A DNA stretch of 64,000 bases from Daejeonella rubra (lineage in GTDB: Bacteria > Bacteroidota > Bacteroidia > Sphingobacteriales > Sphingobacteriaceae): assembly GCF_900103545.1 (NCBI RefSeq), contig NZ_FNHH01000003.1, positions 62,001 to 126,000 of the forward strand, given 5' to 3'. The notes beneath the pieces were generated by a model that had not been told where the DNA came from, ran no database searches, and saw only the letters and a list, made by a program, of their open reading frames with translations. Both the position numbers and the translations under genes were made by a program. Shown in pieces: positions 1 through 9,235 of this stretch. The first letter of the stretch is position 1. Every line of letters begins with the position of its first letter.

Positions 1-216
1 TAGCCGAAGTATGTTCTTAACTGGCAGATCGCCTGCTATTCCCGATGTGGATATATCTACATAAGTAATAGGTTCAGGCGAAATAAAATGAAGTGAAACT
101 CCCTCGCTAATAAAAATATCCGGCAAGTCTTTTCGGTAGATACCAGATACGCTTTGTGCATACATTTCCTGGAACAGGCTGAACACAGCTAGTAAAATGA
201 CATATGTTGTTTTCAT
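1..216 (-). CDS. traN: Conjugative transposon protein TraN, N-terminal part
   Basis: Only the first 72 codons lie in the window; the gene runs off the left edge. The protein starts with a signal peptide (MKTTYVILLAVFSLF, cleavage near AQS). It continues into the segment LPDIFISEGVSLHFISPEPI, which I recognise from the start of mature TraN proteins of Bacteroidota conjugative transposons. TraN is regarded as the VirB9-like periplasmic/outer-membrane part of the type IV secretion channel. It lies 10 bp downstream of traM on the same strand, the usual M-N order. The identification rests on N-terminal similarity and position. Confidence 0.8.
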   Translation of the reverse strand, partial: MKTTYVILLAVFSLFQEMYAQSVSGIYRKDLPDIFISEGVSLHFISPEPITYVDISTSGIAGDLPVKNILRL

Positions 217-226
217 AAAAAAAGAT

Positions 227-1447
227 TTAGTAGTTGTTTTGATTGGCTTTCAATTCGTCGGGATCTATGAGGTAGACTATCGTGTTATATTTGAGCTTTG
301 CTTTATTCTGGCGAATCAGTTTGCTAACAGCGGTTGTTGTTGACTGAAACATTTTCTGAATCATACTCATAACCAGTTGATTGTTATTTTCAGCTTGTTG
401 TTGAAGCGTAATGCCCTGGCTGGTACTGCCACCCAATTCCCTGGTAAATTCCCTGAAGGCTGAGGCTGGGACATACAGGCCCGGAAGCCCATCGTTGTCA
501 TAAACATCCAGTTTTACGGGCAGGATGTTTTTCCCCTGCATGATCGTGGTTATGGTCAGGTTAACCCGCTGTCCACTAAAACCGGAGATCTGAGCAAACA
601 AATAAGTACCTTTTTTTATCAGAAAGCGTCCCGCCACCATATCCTCCAATAAGCGAATCCTTAAACGTGAGCCTGCATAACCGGCAATATCCTGGTCAAT
701 GATCGCAGTAATCAAAGTTTCATTTTGATTGGCAGTTATGGTGTTAAATACATGGGCATTAACATCAGATTTACTGACGGGTAATTTTTTGTTGCTTTTC
801 GAGTCTTTTTCCATTAACTCAGTCTGCTGTTTCTGCTGCTGTTTTTCCCTGTAGTCGGGGTCATTGGCTTTCCCCATACTATCAACTAAAGCCATTTGCT
901 GTCGGAATAGCTGCATAGGATCTGTTTGTTCAGGTGCAGTCAGGCGATAACTGGTAACAGGGGGTTGTTGGCTCATCTTTGCCAGAGCTTCTGCGAGAGC
1001 CTTATCCTGCTGTTCTGGCGATCTTGACTTCCTGATCAGGAGGGAAGCATTTGGAAAATTGTTATTGGAACCGATTGGTTTTTCCTGTGAGGCCATTCCA
1101 TATTTTCGGTTCATGGCTTTATAGATAGAGTCAAGCATTCGCTTTTCTTTATCGTTATATAATGAATTTGGATCCTGATTACTGGCCTGCTCTTCCTGGA
1201 TCTGTCCGATAGCAGTATAACCATCTGCTTTTTTATACTCATTACGGTAAGCATCCAGCTTATCTGTTAGCGCCTGGTTTCTGACCTGATCAGATACACC
1301 GGCAAGGTTTACTTGCAGAGAGTCTTTACCTGCTTGTGGTGGTGTTTCTTTACCAAAGCTGCTCTTATAGACATAAAAGAAAATGCACACAAAAGGCAGT
1401 ATAATCAGCGGTATAATGTACCGTGGCTTTTTAAAATCTATCTTCAT
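227..1447 (-). CDS. traM: Conjugative transposon protein TraM (VirB10-like)
   Basis: A 406-aa protein with one N-terminal membrane segment (about residues 10-28), then a long hydrophilic Gln/Lys-rich region, then a conserved C-terminal domain (about 230-400). That C-terminal domain (LITAIIDQDIAGYAGSRLRI, then the GLYVPASAFREF motif) is the TraM C-terminal domain of Bacteroidota conjugative transposons. The topology matches VirB10-type proteins, which span inner membrane to outer-membrane core in type IV secretion. The start overlaps the stop of the upstream small gene by 4 bp, indicating translational coupling within the tra operon. Confidence 0.9.
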   Translation of the reverse strand: MKIDFKKPRYIIPLIILPFVCIFFYVYKSSFGKETPPQAGKDSLQVNLAGVSDQVRNQALTDKLDAYRNEYKKADGYTAIGQIQEEQASNQDPNSLYNDKEKRMLDSIYKAMNRKYGMASQEKPIGSNNNFPNASLLIRKSRSPEQQDKALAEALAKMSQQPPVTSYRLTAPEQTDPMQLFRQQMALVDSMGKANDPDYREKQQQKQQTELMEKDSKSNKKLPVSKSDVNAHVFNTITANQNETLITAIIDQDIAGYAGSRLRIRLLEDMVAGRFLIKKGTYLFAQISGFSGQRVNLTITTIMQGKNILPVKLDVYDNDGLPGLYVPASAFREFTRELGGSTSQGITLQQQAENNNQLVMSMIQKMFQSTTTAVSKLIRQNKAKLKYNTIVYLIDPDELKANQNNY

Positions 1448-1875
1448 GGCTTAGGGTTTAATTTTTTGTTAATAAATTCCAGTCTGTCGAATGCCGCTTC
1501 TAATAAAAGACTATCGGCTTGGTTCAGGCTATCTTTTTTAAGAATAATTTCAACTTGACTTTGCAGTTCCAGGACTTCTTTCAGGGCAGTGCCTGTATTT
1601 AGTATCTGCCCCAATCCGGAAGCCATCTCGGCTCCGGCCTTTCCTACCCCCGATGGGGTTGAAACCTTCTTCTGACGCATTACCGAAAATGCAAGCACAA
1701 CAGAGGTAACCAGGCAGATCAGCATACCCGTAAAAACTTGCCTTGGATATCTTTGCAGAAATTGGTTTCGCCGCTGTGAAAGCAGGGCAAAGTACCCTGC
1801 GAATTCTTTTCTTAGTTCAGTGAACAGAGTAACCTGGTTATCCTGTTCAGAAATTGTTTTTCTGGACATTTTCAA
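1444..1875 (-). CDS. Small single-pass membrane protein at the TraL position
   Basis: 143 aa with one membrane segment (about residues 48-66, VFTGMLICLVTSVVLAFSV) and a soluble C-terminal part with a predicted helix (SLLLEAAFDRLEFINKKLN). It lies between traK and traM, where CTnDOT-type operons carry the small traL gene. I can assign it by position and topology only. It overlaps traK by 29 bp and traM by 4 bp, so it is surely translated with them. Start could be the first or third codon (MKM). Confidence 0.75.
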   Translation of the reverse strand: MKMSRKTISEQDNQVTLFTELRKEFAGYFALLSQRRNQFLQRYPRQVFTGMLICLVTSVVLAFSVMRQKKVSTPSGVGKAGAEMASGLGQILNTGTALKEVLELQSQVEIILKKDSLNQADSLLLEAAFDRLEFINKKLNPKP

Positions 1876-2467
1876 GGTCTTTGTTTTCCAAAGTTTTCCA
1901 GCGCGTAATCAGTACCGCATGCGGATTATTGTCCGAGCGTTTTTTAAGATCACTTAGATAGCCTTCGGTAATTAGAGAGCGTGTTATGGTTGAACTTCTG
2001 CGGTCTATCTTTTGCGTACCGTAATAGCGGAAGTACTTTTTTGCTTCATCCACGTAAATGGAATCTGTACGGATAGTAAGTACAGCACTTGATGAAAGGA
2101 TCGAATTAAAATATCCCTTTTCCTTTAAGTTATTATACTGAGCAGCACCGCTTTCATCGATCAGGTACATGGCCTGCTTCATCTGATATTCGATAAACTT
2201 ATCATCGGGAGTAAGATTAAAAAAGAGTGTATGAAACAGATTAATATGTGCCCGGTATTCTGCCGCACGGTTCATCTGTACATCCGTTTGCCTGGCCAGA
2301 AGTGGAACGCTGTTGGCATCCAGAAGGTAAACACTTTTACGGGCATCGGATACCTGTTTATAGGCAAAAAAGCTGATAATTAATACCATGATGATGGCTG
2401 TGAGGAAACTGCCCGCAGATAGAAAGGTGGCCAGCCTGACCTTACTTTCAATATTTTTGATGATCAT
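1847..2467 (-). CDS. traK: Conjugative transposon protein TraK (VirB8-like)
   Basis: 206 aa with an N-terminal membrane anchor (about residues 15-35, LSAGSFLTAIIMVLIISFFA) and a soluble periplasmic domain. The pattern YLLDANSVPLLARQTD followed by AEYRAHINLFHTLFFNLTPD is characteristic of TraK from Bacteroidota conjugative transposons. TraK is the likely VirB8-like assembly factor of the transfer channel. It follows traJ by 66 bp and overlaps the next gene by 29 bp. Confidence 0.9.
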   Translation of the reverse strand: MIIKNIESKVRLATFLSAGSFLTAIIMVLIISFFAYKQVSDARKSVYLLDANSVPLLARQTDVQMNRAAEYRAHINLFHTLFFNLTPDDKFIEYQMKQAMYLIDESGAAQYNNLKEKGYFNSILSSSAVLTIRTDSIYVDEAKKYFRYYGTQKIDRRSSTITRSLITEGYLSDLKKRSDNNPHAVLITRWKTLENKDLENVQKNNF

Positions 2468-2533
2468 TGAAATTGGATTTAAAAGAAATGGCCACCCGGT
2501 AGAGCAGCCAAATCGGGGTTAAAGAATAAAGTA

Positions 2534-3676
2534 TTATGCTTTAGTGATCATGCGGGTCATCATGCGGGACATATTGGATGCTCCTCTACCCATTGAAGAA
2601 GCAGCGGAGGTAATACCAGAGGTGGAAACAATCCATGTGGATATACTGGGAACGGTAAGCATGGTCAGTGCCCCAATGATAAATGTTCCGATAACAATCC
2701 CGAAAGAGAGGACACCATTTCCTGCAAACACACTAAGTTTCTCCATACTTGCTCCGGATGTACCAACCAGTTCCTGGTAACGGGTAATTTCTGCTTCCAT
2801 AGCATATTGTTGAAAAAGGGAAGCAACATACATTACTAAATATGCAATGCCAGAGTACAGATTGACAGATATAAAGCGTGCCACCCATGTACCAAACGAA
2901 TCCCGAAAAGCAGGCAGAATACTGACCGCTACTGAAAAAGGTCCAAGAATGATCAATATCGTTGAAAAAATGATTTGTATAATAAAGATCACATAGACGC
3001 ATATGCGCAAGAACCACAAAGCAATTGTCTCAAGTAAGGAAGTTGCAAGCAGTTGAAGACCGACTTGTAAACGGTTGCGCATTTCTACAATCGGGTTCCA
3101 AACTTCGGAAAATCCTTCCTTTACTGAAGACTTGACGGATTCCCAGGCATTTTCATACCAGGTATCTGCCTCCTTTTTGGCTGTTTCAGTTTGGGCTTGT
3201 ACGGTGAGCAGCTGATCCGAAACTTCAACCATGAGCTTGGCACGTTGAAGGCGAAGGTCATTCACTGCTGTCTGGCTGCCATCAAACATGGCTTCGGTTT
3301 TATTGGCAATCACATCAGTCGGAAAAGCAATGACCCTTGTGAAAGTCGACCACCAGAGAATGACCATTACCAGGCCAAAAGGCCGTAAGAGCGGCATAAT
3401 CTCCAGCTTTTTGTCGCCCGACATCATCTCATATGATTTAATAGCAAAGAAAATGAGCATAAAGATGGCTGACAGTGCCTGTGCATCTGCAATGAAAGCA
3501 TCATAATGCGTCCAGATGGTGTTCTTCATCTGTTTTAAAAAGTGCATTGTTCCTTCCTCATATACTCCATTCCCTTGTAGAAAATTAAATGTATCCTTGA
3601 AAGATTCCGGGACATTCACGGGCTGACCCTGCACAAAAAAACCGGCGAGGCCGGTTATCATTTGGATTGTTGTCAT
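2534..3676 (-). CDS. traJ: Conjugative transposon protein TraJ (VirB6-like membrane protein)
   Basis: 380 aa with several hydrophobic segments, including LSAIFMLIFFAIKSYEMM near residue 68, a strongly hydrophobic block at about 220-260, and segments near 280 and 330-355. Between them is a soluble helical region (about 140-200). This is the polytopic TraJ family of Bacteroidota elements, counterpart of VirB6/TrbL, the inner-membrane channel component. The C-terminus is Met/Ser-rich (MGRGASNMSRMMTRMITKA). It sits between the secreted-protein cluster and traK as expected. Confidence 0.88.
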   Translation of the reverse strand: MTTIQMITGLAGFFVQGQPVNVPESFKDTFNFLQGNGVYEEGTMHFLKQMKNTIWTHYDAFIADAQALSAIFMLIFFAIKSYEMMSGDKKLEIMPLLRPFGLVMVILWWSTFTRVIAFPTDVIANKTEAMFDGSQTAVNDLRLQRAKLMVEVSDQLLTVQAQTETAKKEADTWYENAWESVKSSVKEGFSEVWNPIVEMRNRLQVGLQLLATSLLETIALWFLRICVYVIFIIQIIFSTILIILGPFSVAVSILPAFRDSFGTWVARFISVNLYSGIAYLVMYVASLFQQYAMEAEITRYQELVGTSGASMEKLSVFAGNGVLSFGIVIGTFIIGALTMLTVPSISTWIVSTSGITSAASSMGRGASNMSRMMTRMITKA

Positions 3677-3686
3677 AGCTATTCGT

Positions 3687-4472
3687 TTAAAGTTTGGATT
3701 TGTTCAGTACATCATCTGCGATCTGTTTATCCGTTCTGCTGTACCCGGTATTTTTCGCAATCGGGACGCCCTGACCTTTAACATTATCTGCTGACTCCGC
3801 TAGAGAAAGATATAGTTTTGCATTTTGCTTCTTGGAATCCCATGCTGCAGCCAGCTTGCGGTATTCGGCCAGGAGGCGATGATAAGCTAACATGCGCGAT
3901 CCTCTATCTACAGTTGCATTACGTGCTGCATCCAGCCGTTCATTCAAAGTTTGACTTTCTTCCAGGTACCAGCTCAATACTCCGCTACGATTCAAGTATT
4001 CCTTCTCTTTTTGGGCAAGGCCGTTTAGTAATCCGTCATCCTGTTGATTTATTAGCGGATCGAATTCATGTCGATAGTACAACAACCATAAAGGGTCGGT
4101 AGCAGAGGTGATGCCGGAATAGTTGACAGCTTCGGTGACTGCCGTGTTTCGCAAAGTGTCTGCTTGTAATTTATAAGCATTCTCCGTGTTTTGCATGGCA
4201 GCGACAAAAATCAGACGTTGAGTCTGGGGCCCTATTGGCCCTAAGGGACGCAGATCTTTTTTCTTGTAATCAGGATGCCAGGCCCATGTTAGCCAGTACA
4301 AGGGATTAAGACCTAAAAAACCTGGTTTTGGAGTAAACTTATCCTTGTCCCATTGTTTAAATACCATGCGCTCTTGCTGATACCGGATAGATTCATCATT
4401 GATCACCATTTGTGCAGAAGCGAACTTGCACCCTAAGAAGAGAAGCAGGATTAATAATCGTGTTGTTTTCAT
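3687..4472 (-). CDS. Secreted protein of the conjugation operon, fourth of a tandem set
   Basis: 261 aa with a signal peptide (MKTTRLLILLLFLGCKFASA) and no further membrane segment. Most of the protein is unlike its neighbours: an aromatic Pro/Trp-rich part (NPLYWLTWAWHPDYKKK) followed by helices. The C-terminal tail (GYSRTDKQIADDVLNKSKL) matches the tail of the protein at 5801-6463 (YTNIDKQIADDIIRNAKYLK), so it probably shares a partner or a terminal domain with the three upstream proteins. I do not recognise a characterised family. It starts 2 bp after the preceding stop. Confidence 0.75.
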   Translation of the reverse strand: MKTTRLLILLLFLGCKFASAQMVINDESIRYQQERMVFKQWDKDKFTPKPGFLGLNPLYWLTWAWHPDYKKKDLRPLGPIGPQTQRLIFVAAMQNTENAYKLQADTLRNTAVTEAVNYSGITSATDPLWLLYYRHEFDPLINQQDDGLLNGLAQKEKEYLNRSGVLSWYLEESQTLNERLDAARNATVDRGSRMLAYHRLLAEYRKLAAAWDSKKQNAKLYLSLAESADNVKGQGVPIAKNTGYSRTDKQIADDVLNKSKL

Positions 4473-4474
4473 AG

Positions 4475-5140
4475 TTATTTTTTTAGGAGGTTATATTTAA
4501 ACAGGATGTCATTTACCAGTCTGGTGTCCTGGTTAATAAAATCACGATATGGATTAGCTGTTTTCAACACTCCGTTCACTTTTGCCCAGTACATGGATCG
4601 GCTCATGCTGTAACATAAAGCTCGCATTACCCTTAGCTCCAGGATAACTTTGCGCAGAAGAGCGTCTCGCTTTTCAAAATCCATCAGAACGTTATCTCCT
4701 TCTTTTAAGATGAACCCGGATACCTCACTGACCAGATTAACGCCACGCGATTTCATTTGCCGGGCAACATCTTCAGCAAACAAAAGCAACACAGGATCCG
4801 TCCTTGCTATAGCGATCATATTACTACTTTCCTTAATGATTTCGTCGGAGATCTGCCCGATCTGCATGACTGTTAAACCGCTTTTGAGTGCCTGGTTTAC
4901 TTGAGTTAACGAGTTATGGATGAGCGTTTGTACCATCACTACTGAGGAGATATTAAGGTTAATATCATCCAGTCGGTTATTGATCGTAGTCAGGTAATTA
5001 TTGTGCGTGTTTTCGGCTGCGAGACGAGCTGCCCCGTTTTCATTGACTATGGCAAAGTGCCTGGGATCAAAAACCATCACCTGAGCAAACCCAGTTAGCC
5101 AGTCCGTCGATATTAAAAATAAAAAGAGAATGTGTTTCAT
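4475..5140 (-). CDS. Secreted TraI-like (DUF4141-type) conjugation protein, paralogue 3
   Basis: I start at Met 5140 (MKHILFLFLISTDWLTGFAQ, a signal peptide) rather than the longer in-frame Met at 5185, which would overlap the previous gene. 221 aa, helical. It shares with the protein at 5801-6463 the motifs LLLFAE, RSMYWAK and NPY-x3-N-x-D near the C-terminus, so the two are clear paralogues. Position between traG and traJ suggests the TraI role: an exported component of the transfer apparatus, possibly VirB5-like. That last point is inference. Confidence 0.75.
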   Translation of the reverse strand: MKHILFLFLISTDWLTGFAQVMVFDPRHFAIVNENGAARLAAENTHNNYLTTINNRLDDINLNISSVVMVQTLIHNSLTQVNQALKSGLTVMQIGQISDEIIKESSNMIAIARTDPVLLLFAEDVARQMKSRGVNLVSEVSGFILKEGDNVLMDFEKRDALLRKVILELRVMRALCYSMSRSMYWAKVNGVLKTANPYRDFINQDTRLVNDILFKYNLLKK

Positions 5141-5144
5141 AAGA

Positions 5145-5804
5145 TCAGGGGTTTTTAAGAAGATCGACTTTTCGCAGGATGTCATTAACTAATCGTTTAT
5201 CCTCATTGATAAAGTCTGCAAAGGGGTTTATAGATTGAAGTGCTTTTCTCCTGCTGGCGTAGTACATCGTTGCTGCCAGCCCTCTCGATGCCCCGGCGAT
5301 CCTACGCAATTCTGTCAAAACATGGCTGAACAGTATTTTGCGGTCGCTGGATTTCATCTGGTTTAGATCACCGAAACTTATTGCCAGTCCGTACAAGTAG
5401 TTACTTAGTAAATATGCCTGATCAGCCATATCCATTTCAGCATTATAGGCAAGCAATATCAACAATGGGTCATTACCTGCTTGCTGGAAAATAAGGCCTT
5501 GCTGCTGGATGATTTCTGTTATAACAGGCGCAGCTTGTAATCCAATCTGTGTAGCATCTATTGCCAATCCGAGCATTTGAAAGCGGCTTTGCAATTCGCG
5601 GTATTTGGTTTTAAGCTTGCTCATTTGAGAACGGTTCACTTCTTCATTTGCAGATGTAATGGCTTGTTTATTTTTAGCTTCCTCTTGCTTGCTATGCTCT
5701 GATTTGCTTTCGGCCACTAACTGATGCAAGAGTTGTACGTTTACCTGGGCTGATCCTTCAGGCACCATGCCTAACAAGATCAAAAAGAATATCAGGTATT
5801 TCAT
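5145..5804 (-). CDS. Secreted TraI-like conjugation protein, paralogue 2
   Basis: 219 aa with a signal peptide (MKYLIFFLILLGMVPEGSAQ) followed by a Lys/Glu-rich predicted coiled coil (about residues 32-80) and helices. The C-terminus (NPFADFINEDKRLVNDIL) matches the tails of the two flanking genes. The middle has diverged, with YYASRRKALQSI replacing the MYWAK motif. It overlaps the upstream gene by 4 bp. It is part of a tandemly duplicated family in the transfer operon; exact function unknown. Confidence 0.75.
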   Translation of the reverse strand: MKYLIFFLILLGMVPEGSAQVNVQLLHQLVAESKSEHSKQEEAKNKQAITSANEEVNRSQMSKLKTKYRELQSRFQMLGLAIDATQIGLQAAPVITEIIQQQGLIFQQAGNDPLLILLAYNAEMDMADQAYLLSNYLYGLAISFGDLNQMKSSDRKILFSHVLTELRRIAGASRGLAATMYYASRRKALQSINPFADFINEDKRLVNDILRKVDLLKNP

Positions 5805-6463
5805 TGCTTCAGGTATTTGGCATTTCGGATAATATCATCAGCGATCTGTTTATCGATATTGGTATACCCCGCATAGGGGTTCAGAGAATTTAGTATCCCA
5901 CGCTGTTTTGCCCAGTACATGGAGCGGTACATACCGTATGCCACACCCCGTAAGATCATCAGTTCATTAACGATCCTGTTCAACAGTTTTGCCCGTTCCC
6001 CTGAATCCATGAGGTTACTCTTACCACCTTGCAATACAAATGAACTTACCTCTGCGGCTAGGTTAGTAGCTCGTGTTTTAAACTCCCTGGCTCCCCCCTC
6101 CGCAAACAGCAACAGCGTGGGATTACTTTGGGCTATAGTGACCGCTTTGTTTACATCTTCCACTATGTCAATACTGATTTCGGTAATATCCTTTACTGCA
6201 AGTAATGATCGAACCACACCTGACACCTCACTCAGCCCTTTATAGATCTGATTTTGCAAGTCGTTTACGATTACCAGTTGCCCTGTTACCGCCAGTTGCC
6301 CGCGCTGTATCAGGGTCAGGTTCTCGTTGGTTTTATTTAGCTGTCCATTAATGATTCCCGAATGGGCAGCTGTTGCACCAGCTGTTGCGGGATCGATGTA
6401 GATCTGGGTAAAGCCAGGCAAAACCAGCAGGCAAAACCCTAAAATTGAGATTAGTTTTTTCAT
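5801..6463 (-). CDS. Secreted TraI-like (DUF4141-type) conjugation protein, paralogue 1
   Basis: 220 aa with a signal peptide (MKKLISILGFCLLVLPGFTQ), an amphipathic helical body and the motif set LLLFAEGGARE, YRSMYWAKQRG and NPYAGYTNIDKQIADDI. It is the first gene after traG and overlaps it by 4 bp, the usual place of traI in Bacteroidota conjugative transposons. I take it as the ancestral member of the tandem set. The helical secreted type suggests a VirB5-like minor pilus or assembly protein (inference). Confidence 0.78.
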   Translation of the reverse strand: MKKLISILGFCLLVLPGFTQIYIDPATAGATAAHSGIINGQLNKTNENLTLIQRGQLAVTGQLVIVNDLQNQIYKGLSEVSGVVRSLLAVKDITEISIDIVEDVNKAVTIAQSNPTLLLFAEGGAREFKTRATNLAAEVSSFVLQGGKSNLMDSGERAKLLNRIVNELMILRGVAYGMYRSMYWAKQRGILNSLNPYAGYTNIDKQIADDIIRNAKYLKQ

Positions 6464-8955
6464 ATAAAATCAGGTTTAAAATATTCTATAGAACCAGCTG
6501 GGAATATTCCCTCCAGATTAACTTTTCGGACAAATGTTTCAAGCTTCAAGCCGCTTCTCTCCAGATCGGAAACAAAAGCTTCCAGCCCTGTCTGGTAAGA
6601 TCCGTAAGCCCTCATGTAAGTTTCAACGGCATTTTTTTCGGGCTTTTCGGTGGTATAAGTCAGGTATTGAAATAGCGAAACTTCCACACCATATACTTCC
6701 CCGCTTGATCCCCTGCGGATATATACCTCCTTAAATTTTCCACGATATTCCTTGTTGTCAAGTTGATTAATGGTGAAGATCTTTTTCTGTTCAATTGGTG
6801 TCAATGAAAGCAGCTTTGCGATATCGTCGTAATTCTCCTTGAACTTGCTTTGATCCAGCAGGCAAATGGTATCGGAGTTATTCAGGATGCTGTCTTTGAT
6901 CACCGCATTACCCAAAATATCTCCAAGCTCCTGGGTGACAACAATAGGTTCCCCCCAGAATTTACGCATGGTTTTATATAAATAAAGAATGTACCCGGCC
7001 ATTAAGGGTGATGCAATAGCTTTCCAAGCTTCTTCTAGGATTAAAGCTTTACGTTGTCCTGTCCGGTGACGCATCTTTTGCAGAACCACATCCATAATGA
7101 TGAGAGTCACTATGGGAAATAAAACCTTATTTTCCTTGATGGAATCTATTTCGTAGACGATAAACCTTTCAGTAAATACGGAAGCATCAGAGGTTTCATT
7201 CAGGAGCGATCCGTATTCACCGCCTCTGCAAAATTTCTTTAAAACATACCGGTATTCATCAAGGTCAAAACTGATCTTTTCATGATCTTTGATTTCTTTA
7301 ATTTTCTCTACTGAATAATGATAGAAGGAATCAAAGCTTAGATTATCTATCTTTTTTTCAGATTCCGGCATAAAGTATTCCGAATAATATGCAGAGATCA
7401 CATTAGAAAACACGGTATCCTCTACCTGAGAGATCGTTCCTTCTGCCCCTTTAAGAAGCAGCCCGATTAACGTTTTTAAAAAGTCTTTTTTCTCGATATT
7501 ATATTCACTTTCGCTGATGGCAAAGGGGTTCATAGTGATAGGGTTCTTTTCCGTGTAGGTGTAATACTTACCACCGAAGTAGGCACACAGTCCGGAATAA
7601 GAATGTCCTACATCCACAATCACAACATCCATATTATAGAGCATGTACTGTTCAAGAAGGGCACACATAAAAAAAGATTTCCCGCTTCCACTGCCTCCCA
7701 GAACAAATTTTGAGCGATTATTTATGCGATTGGTACGCATAGGTAAATCCGCCGGGTCTATACCTACAGGAATTCCCTGGCGGTCGGTAAAACGGATCAG
7801 AAAATCTGAGTCCTCATCTGTGAGCATGGATTCTTTGAAGAAAAAGCATAACGCCGCATCCGAGGTGGTTAAAAACCAGTCGTATTTTTTCAATTCTACT
7901 GCATTGCCAGGAAGAGCAGAGCGAAAAAGTTCCAGTTGGTTATAGGCATTGCGTGAAGGGATGATACCTTGCTGAAAAAGTGCTGCTTCAATAAAATTGG
8001 CGGCCTTGTTGATTTTGGAAACCTCTGCGCAAACTATAATATTATAATGAGCATTTACCAGCAGCTGATTTTCCCTGGCCACATCAACAAGGAGCTGATC
8101 AATATCCTCCACACAAATCAGGTTAGCCGGATCAGGCACACCGGAGTGTCGTTTACGTTTTAATTCCAGTTTATTCAGTGTAAGCTGTTGTCCGGGAATC
8201 TCAATTACCTGATTATAAACGATGCACTGATAACCGGGTACCTGATGAAGGAAGGAAAGGTTATCAACCGGGAATTCCCGAAGGTTCTTACCATCATGCT
8301 TTTCAGTATATGTGCCGAGCTTTTCCGGAAGGTCTATTATATCTGTATTGATTAAACTAATACTACGGACTGCCCTTGTACCAATTCCCAGTTGCTGATC
8401 ACCTGAAAGTATATTATCCAGGGCAGCGTGTCCGGATGAAAACTCCATGCCTAGGATAGCGGTGATATAGCGGTTGATCTCTGTTTCATCTAAAAGATGA
8501 GGGCTTAAGCCTGAACCGTTCAAAAGGTCATATATTTTGCTCCGGTGCTGATGAAAATCGTTCAGCACTTTTTTATCGTACACATAAAATGCCCCTCTTT
8601 TAACCTGACGTGTCAGAATAAGGTAGGTGCTAATGCTGGTATATTCCCTTCCCTCAAAATGTTCATTATATTTTTGTTGCAGAAATTCTGTTGCAGGCTT
8701 AGGCTGATATTTTTGGCGGGAGAATACATCCTGTTTCTGAATTATATACCCTTCACCCAGAATCTTGATCATATTAAGCAAGAGGTGATGATAAGCTGAA
8801 TAAGCATCAGGATCTGCACCGTACTGCAAAACAGGATTCCGAATCTGAAAGATCATTGAGAAATCACCTCTTTCCCCATACAGTACAGCTTGACCATCAT
8901 CAGGATCAATACCGGCATAGGGCATTTTAAATGCGGTCTTTTGATGTGTTTGCAT
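6460..8955 (-). CDS. traG: Conjugation ATPase TraG (VirB4-like)
   Basis: 831 aa. The N-terminal half (about 1-380) is the TraG/VirB4 N-terminal domain. The C-terminal half is a AAA-type motor with a P-loop GGSGSGKS near residue 420 and a Walker B ALILEEAWKA near 638, followed by TQELGD. VirB4-family ATPases power assembly of the pilus and channel. The family normally runs about 800-850 aa, so this looks full length. Start MQTHQKTAFKMPYAG lies 29 bp inside the end of traF. Motifs intact, so probably functional. Confidence 0.95.
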   Translation of the reverse strand: MQTHQKTAFKMPYAGIDPDDGQAVLYGERGDFSMIFQIRNPVLQYGADPDAYSAYHHLLLNMIKILGEGYIIQKQDVFSRQKYQPKPATEFLQQKYNEHFEGREYTSISTYLILTRQVKRGAFYVYDKKVLNDFHQHRSKIYDLLNGSGLSPHLLDETEINRYITAILGMEFSSGHAALDNILSGDQQLGIGTRAVRSISLINTDIIDLPEKLGTYTEKHDGKNLREFPVDNLSFLHQVPGYQCIVYNQVIEIPGQQLTLNKLELKRKRHSGVPDPANLICVEDIDQLLVDVARENQLLVNAHYNIIVCAEVSKINKAANFIEAALFQQGIIPSRNAYNQLELFRSALPGNAVELKKYDWFLTTSDAALCFFFKESMLTDEDSDFLIRFTDRQGIPVGIDPADLPMRTNRINNRSKFVLGGSGSGKSFFMCALLEQYMLYNMDVVIVDVGHSYSGLCAYFGGKYYTYTEKNPITMNPFAISESEYNIEKKDFLKTLIGLLLKGAEGTISQVEDTVFSNVISAYYSEYFMPESEKKIDNLSFDSFYHYSVEKIKEIKDHEKISFDLDEYRYVLKKFCRGGEYGSLLNETSDASVFTERFIVYEIDSIKENKVLFPIVTLIIMDVVLQKMRHRTGQRKALILEEAWKAIASPLMAGYILYLYKTMRKFWGEPIVVTQELGDILGNAVIKDSILNNSDTICLLDQSKFKENYDDIAKLLSLTPIEQKKIFTINQLDNKEYRGKFKEVYIRRGSSGEVYGVEVSLFQYLTYTTEKPEKNAVETYMRAYGSYQTGLEAFVSDLERSGLKLETFVRKVNLEGIFPAGSIEYFKPDFI

Positions 8956-9235
8956 AATTTATTTTTAAATGGATAAGATGTATAAAGACTACTTTGTGGC
9001 GGGTTTTTGAATGCAGGCCATTCTTCTGTTGAAAAAAGGTATAGGATAGTCCTCCGGCAATGGACAGTATGGTTACTATCCCGCCCAGATACATATTGGT
9101 CAGGGCACCCAATAAGCCCCCTGAGACCAAGCCTAAAGCAAGCGACCCAATACCCCAGGCAATAAACTTTCCTTTAAATCCTTTATATACAAGGGGTTTC
9201 TGCAGCCCCTTGTATATGGAAAATTTGCGGATCAT
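8927..9235 (-). CDS. traF: Conjugative transposon protein TraF (DUF4133, VirB3-like)
   Basis: 102 aa with two adjacent hydrophobic segments (about residues 27-45 and 48-66) after the sequence YKGLQKPLVYKGFKGKF, typical of the DUF4133/TraF family. Its size, topology and place directly before the VirB4 ATPase fit a VirB3-like role. The last 15 or so residues overlap traG in another frame and look like unselected extension. The start overlaps the stop of traE by 1 bp. Confidence 0.88.
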   Translation of the reverse strand: MIRKFSIYKGLQKPLVYKGFKGKFIAWGIGSLALGLVSGGLLGALTNMYLGGIVTILSIAGGLSYTFFQQKNGLHSKTRHKVVFIHLIHLKINYANTSKDRI

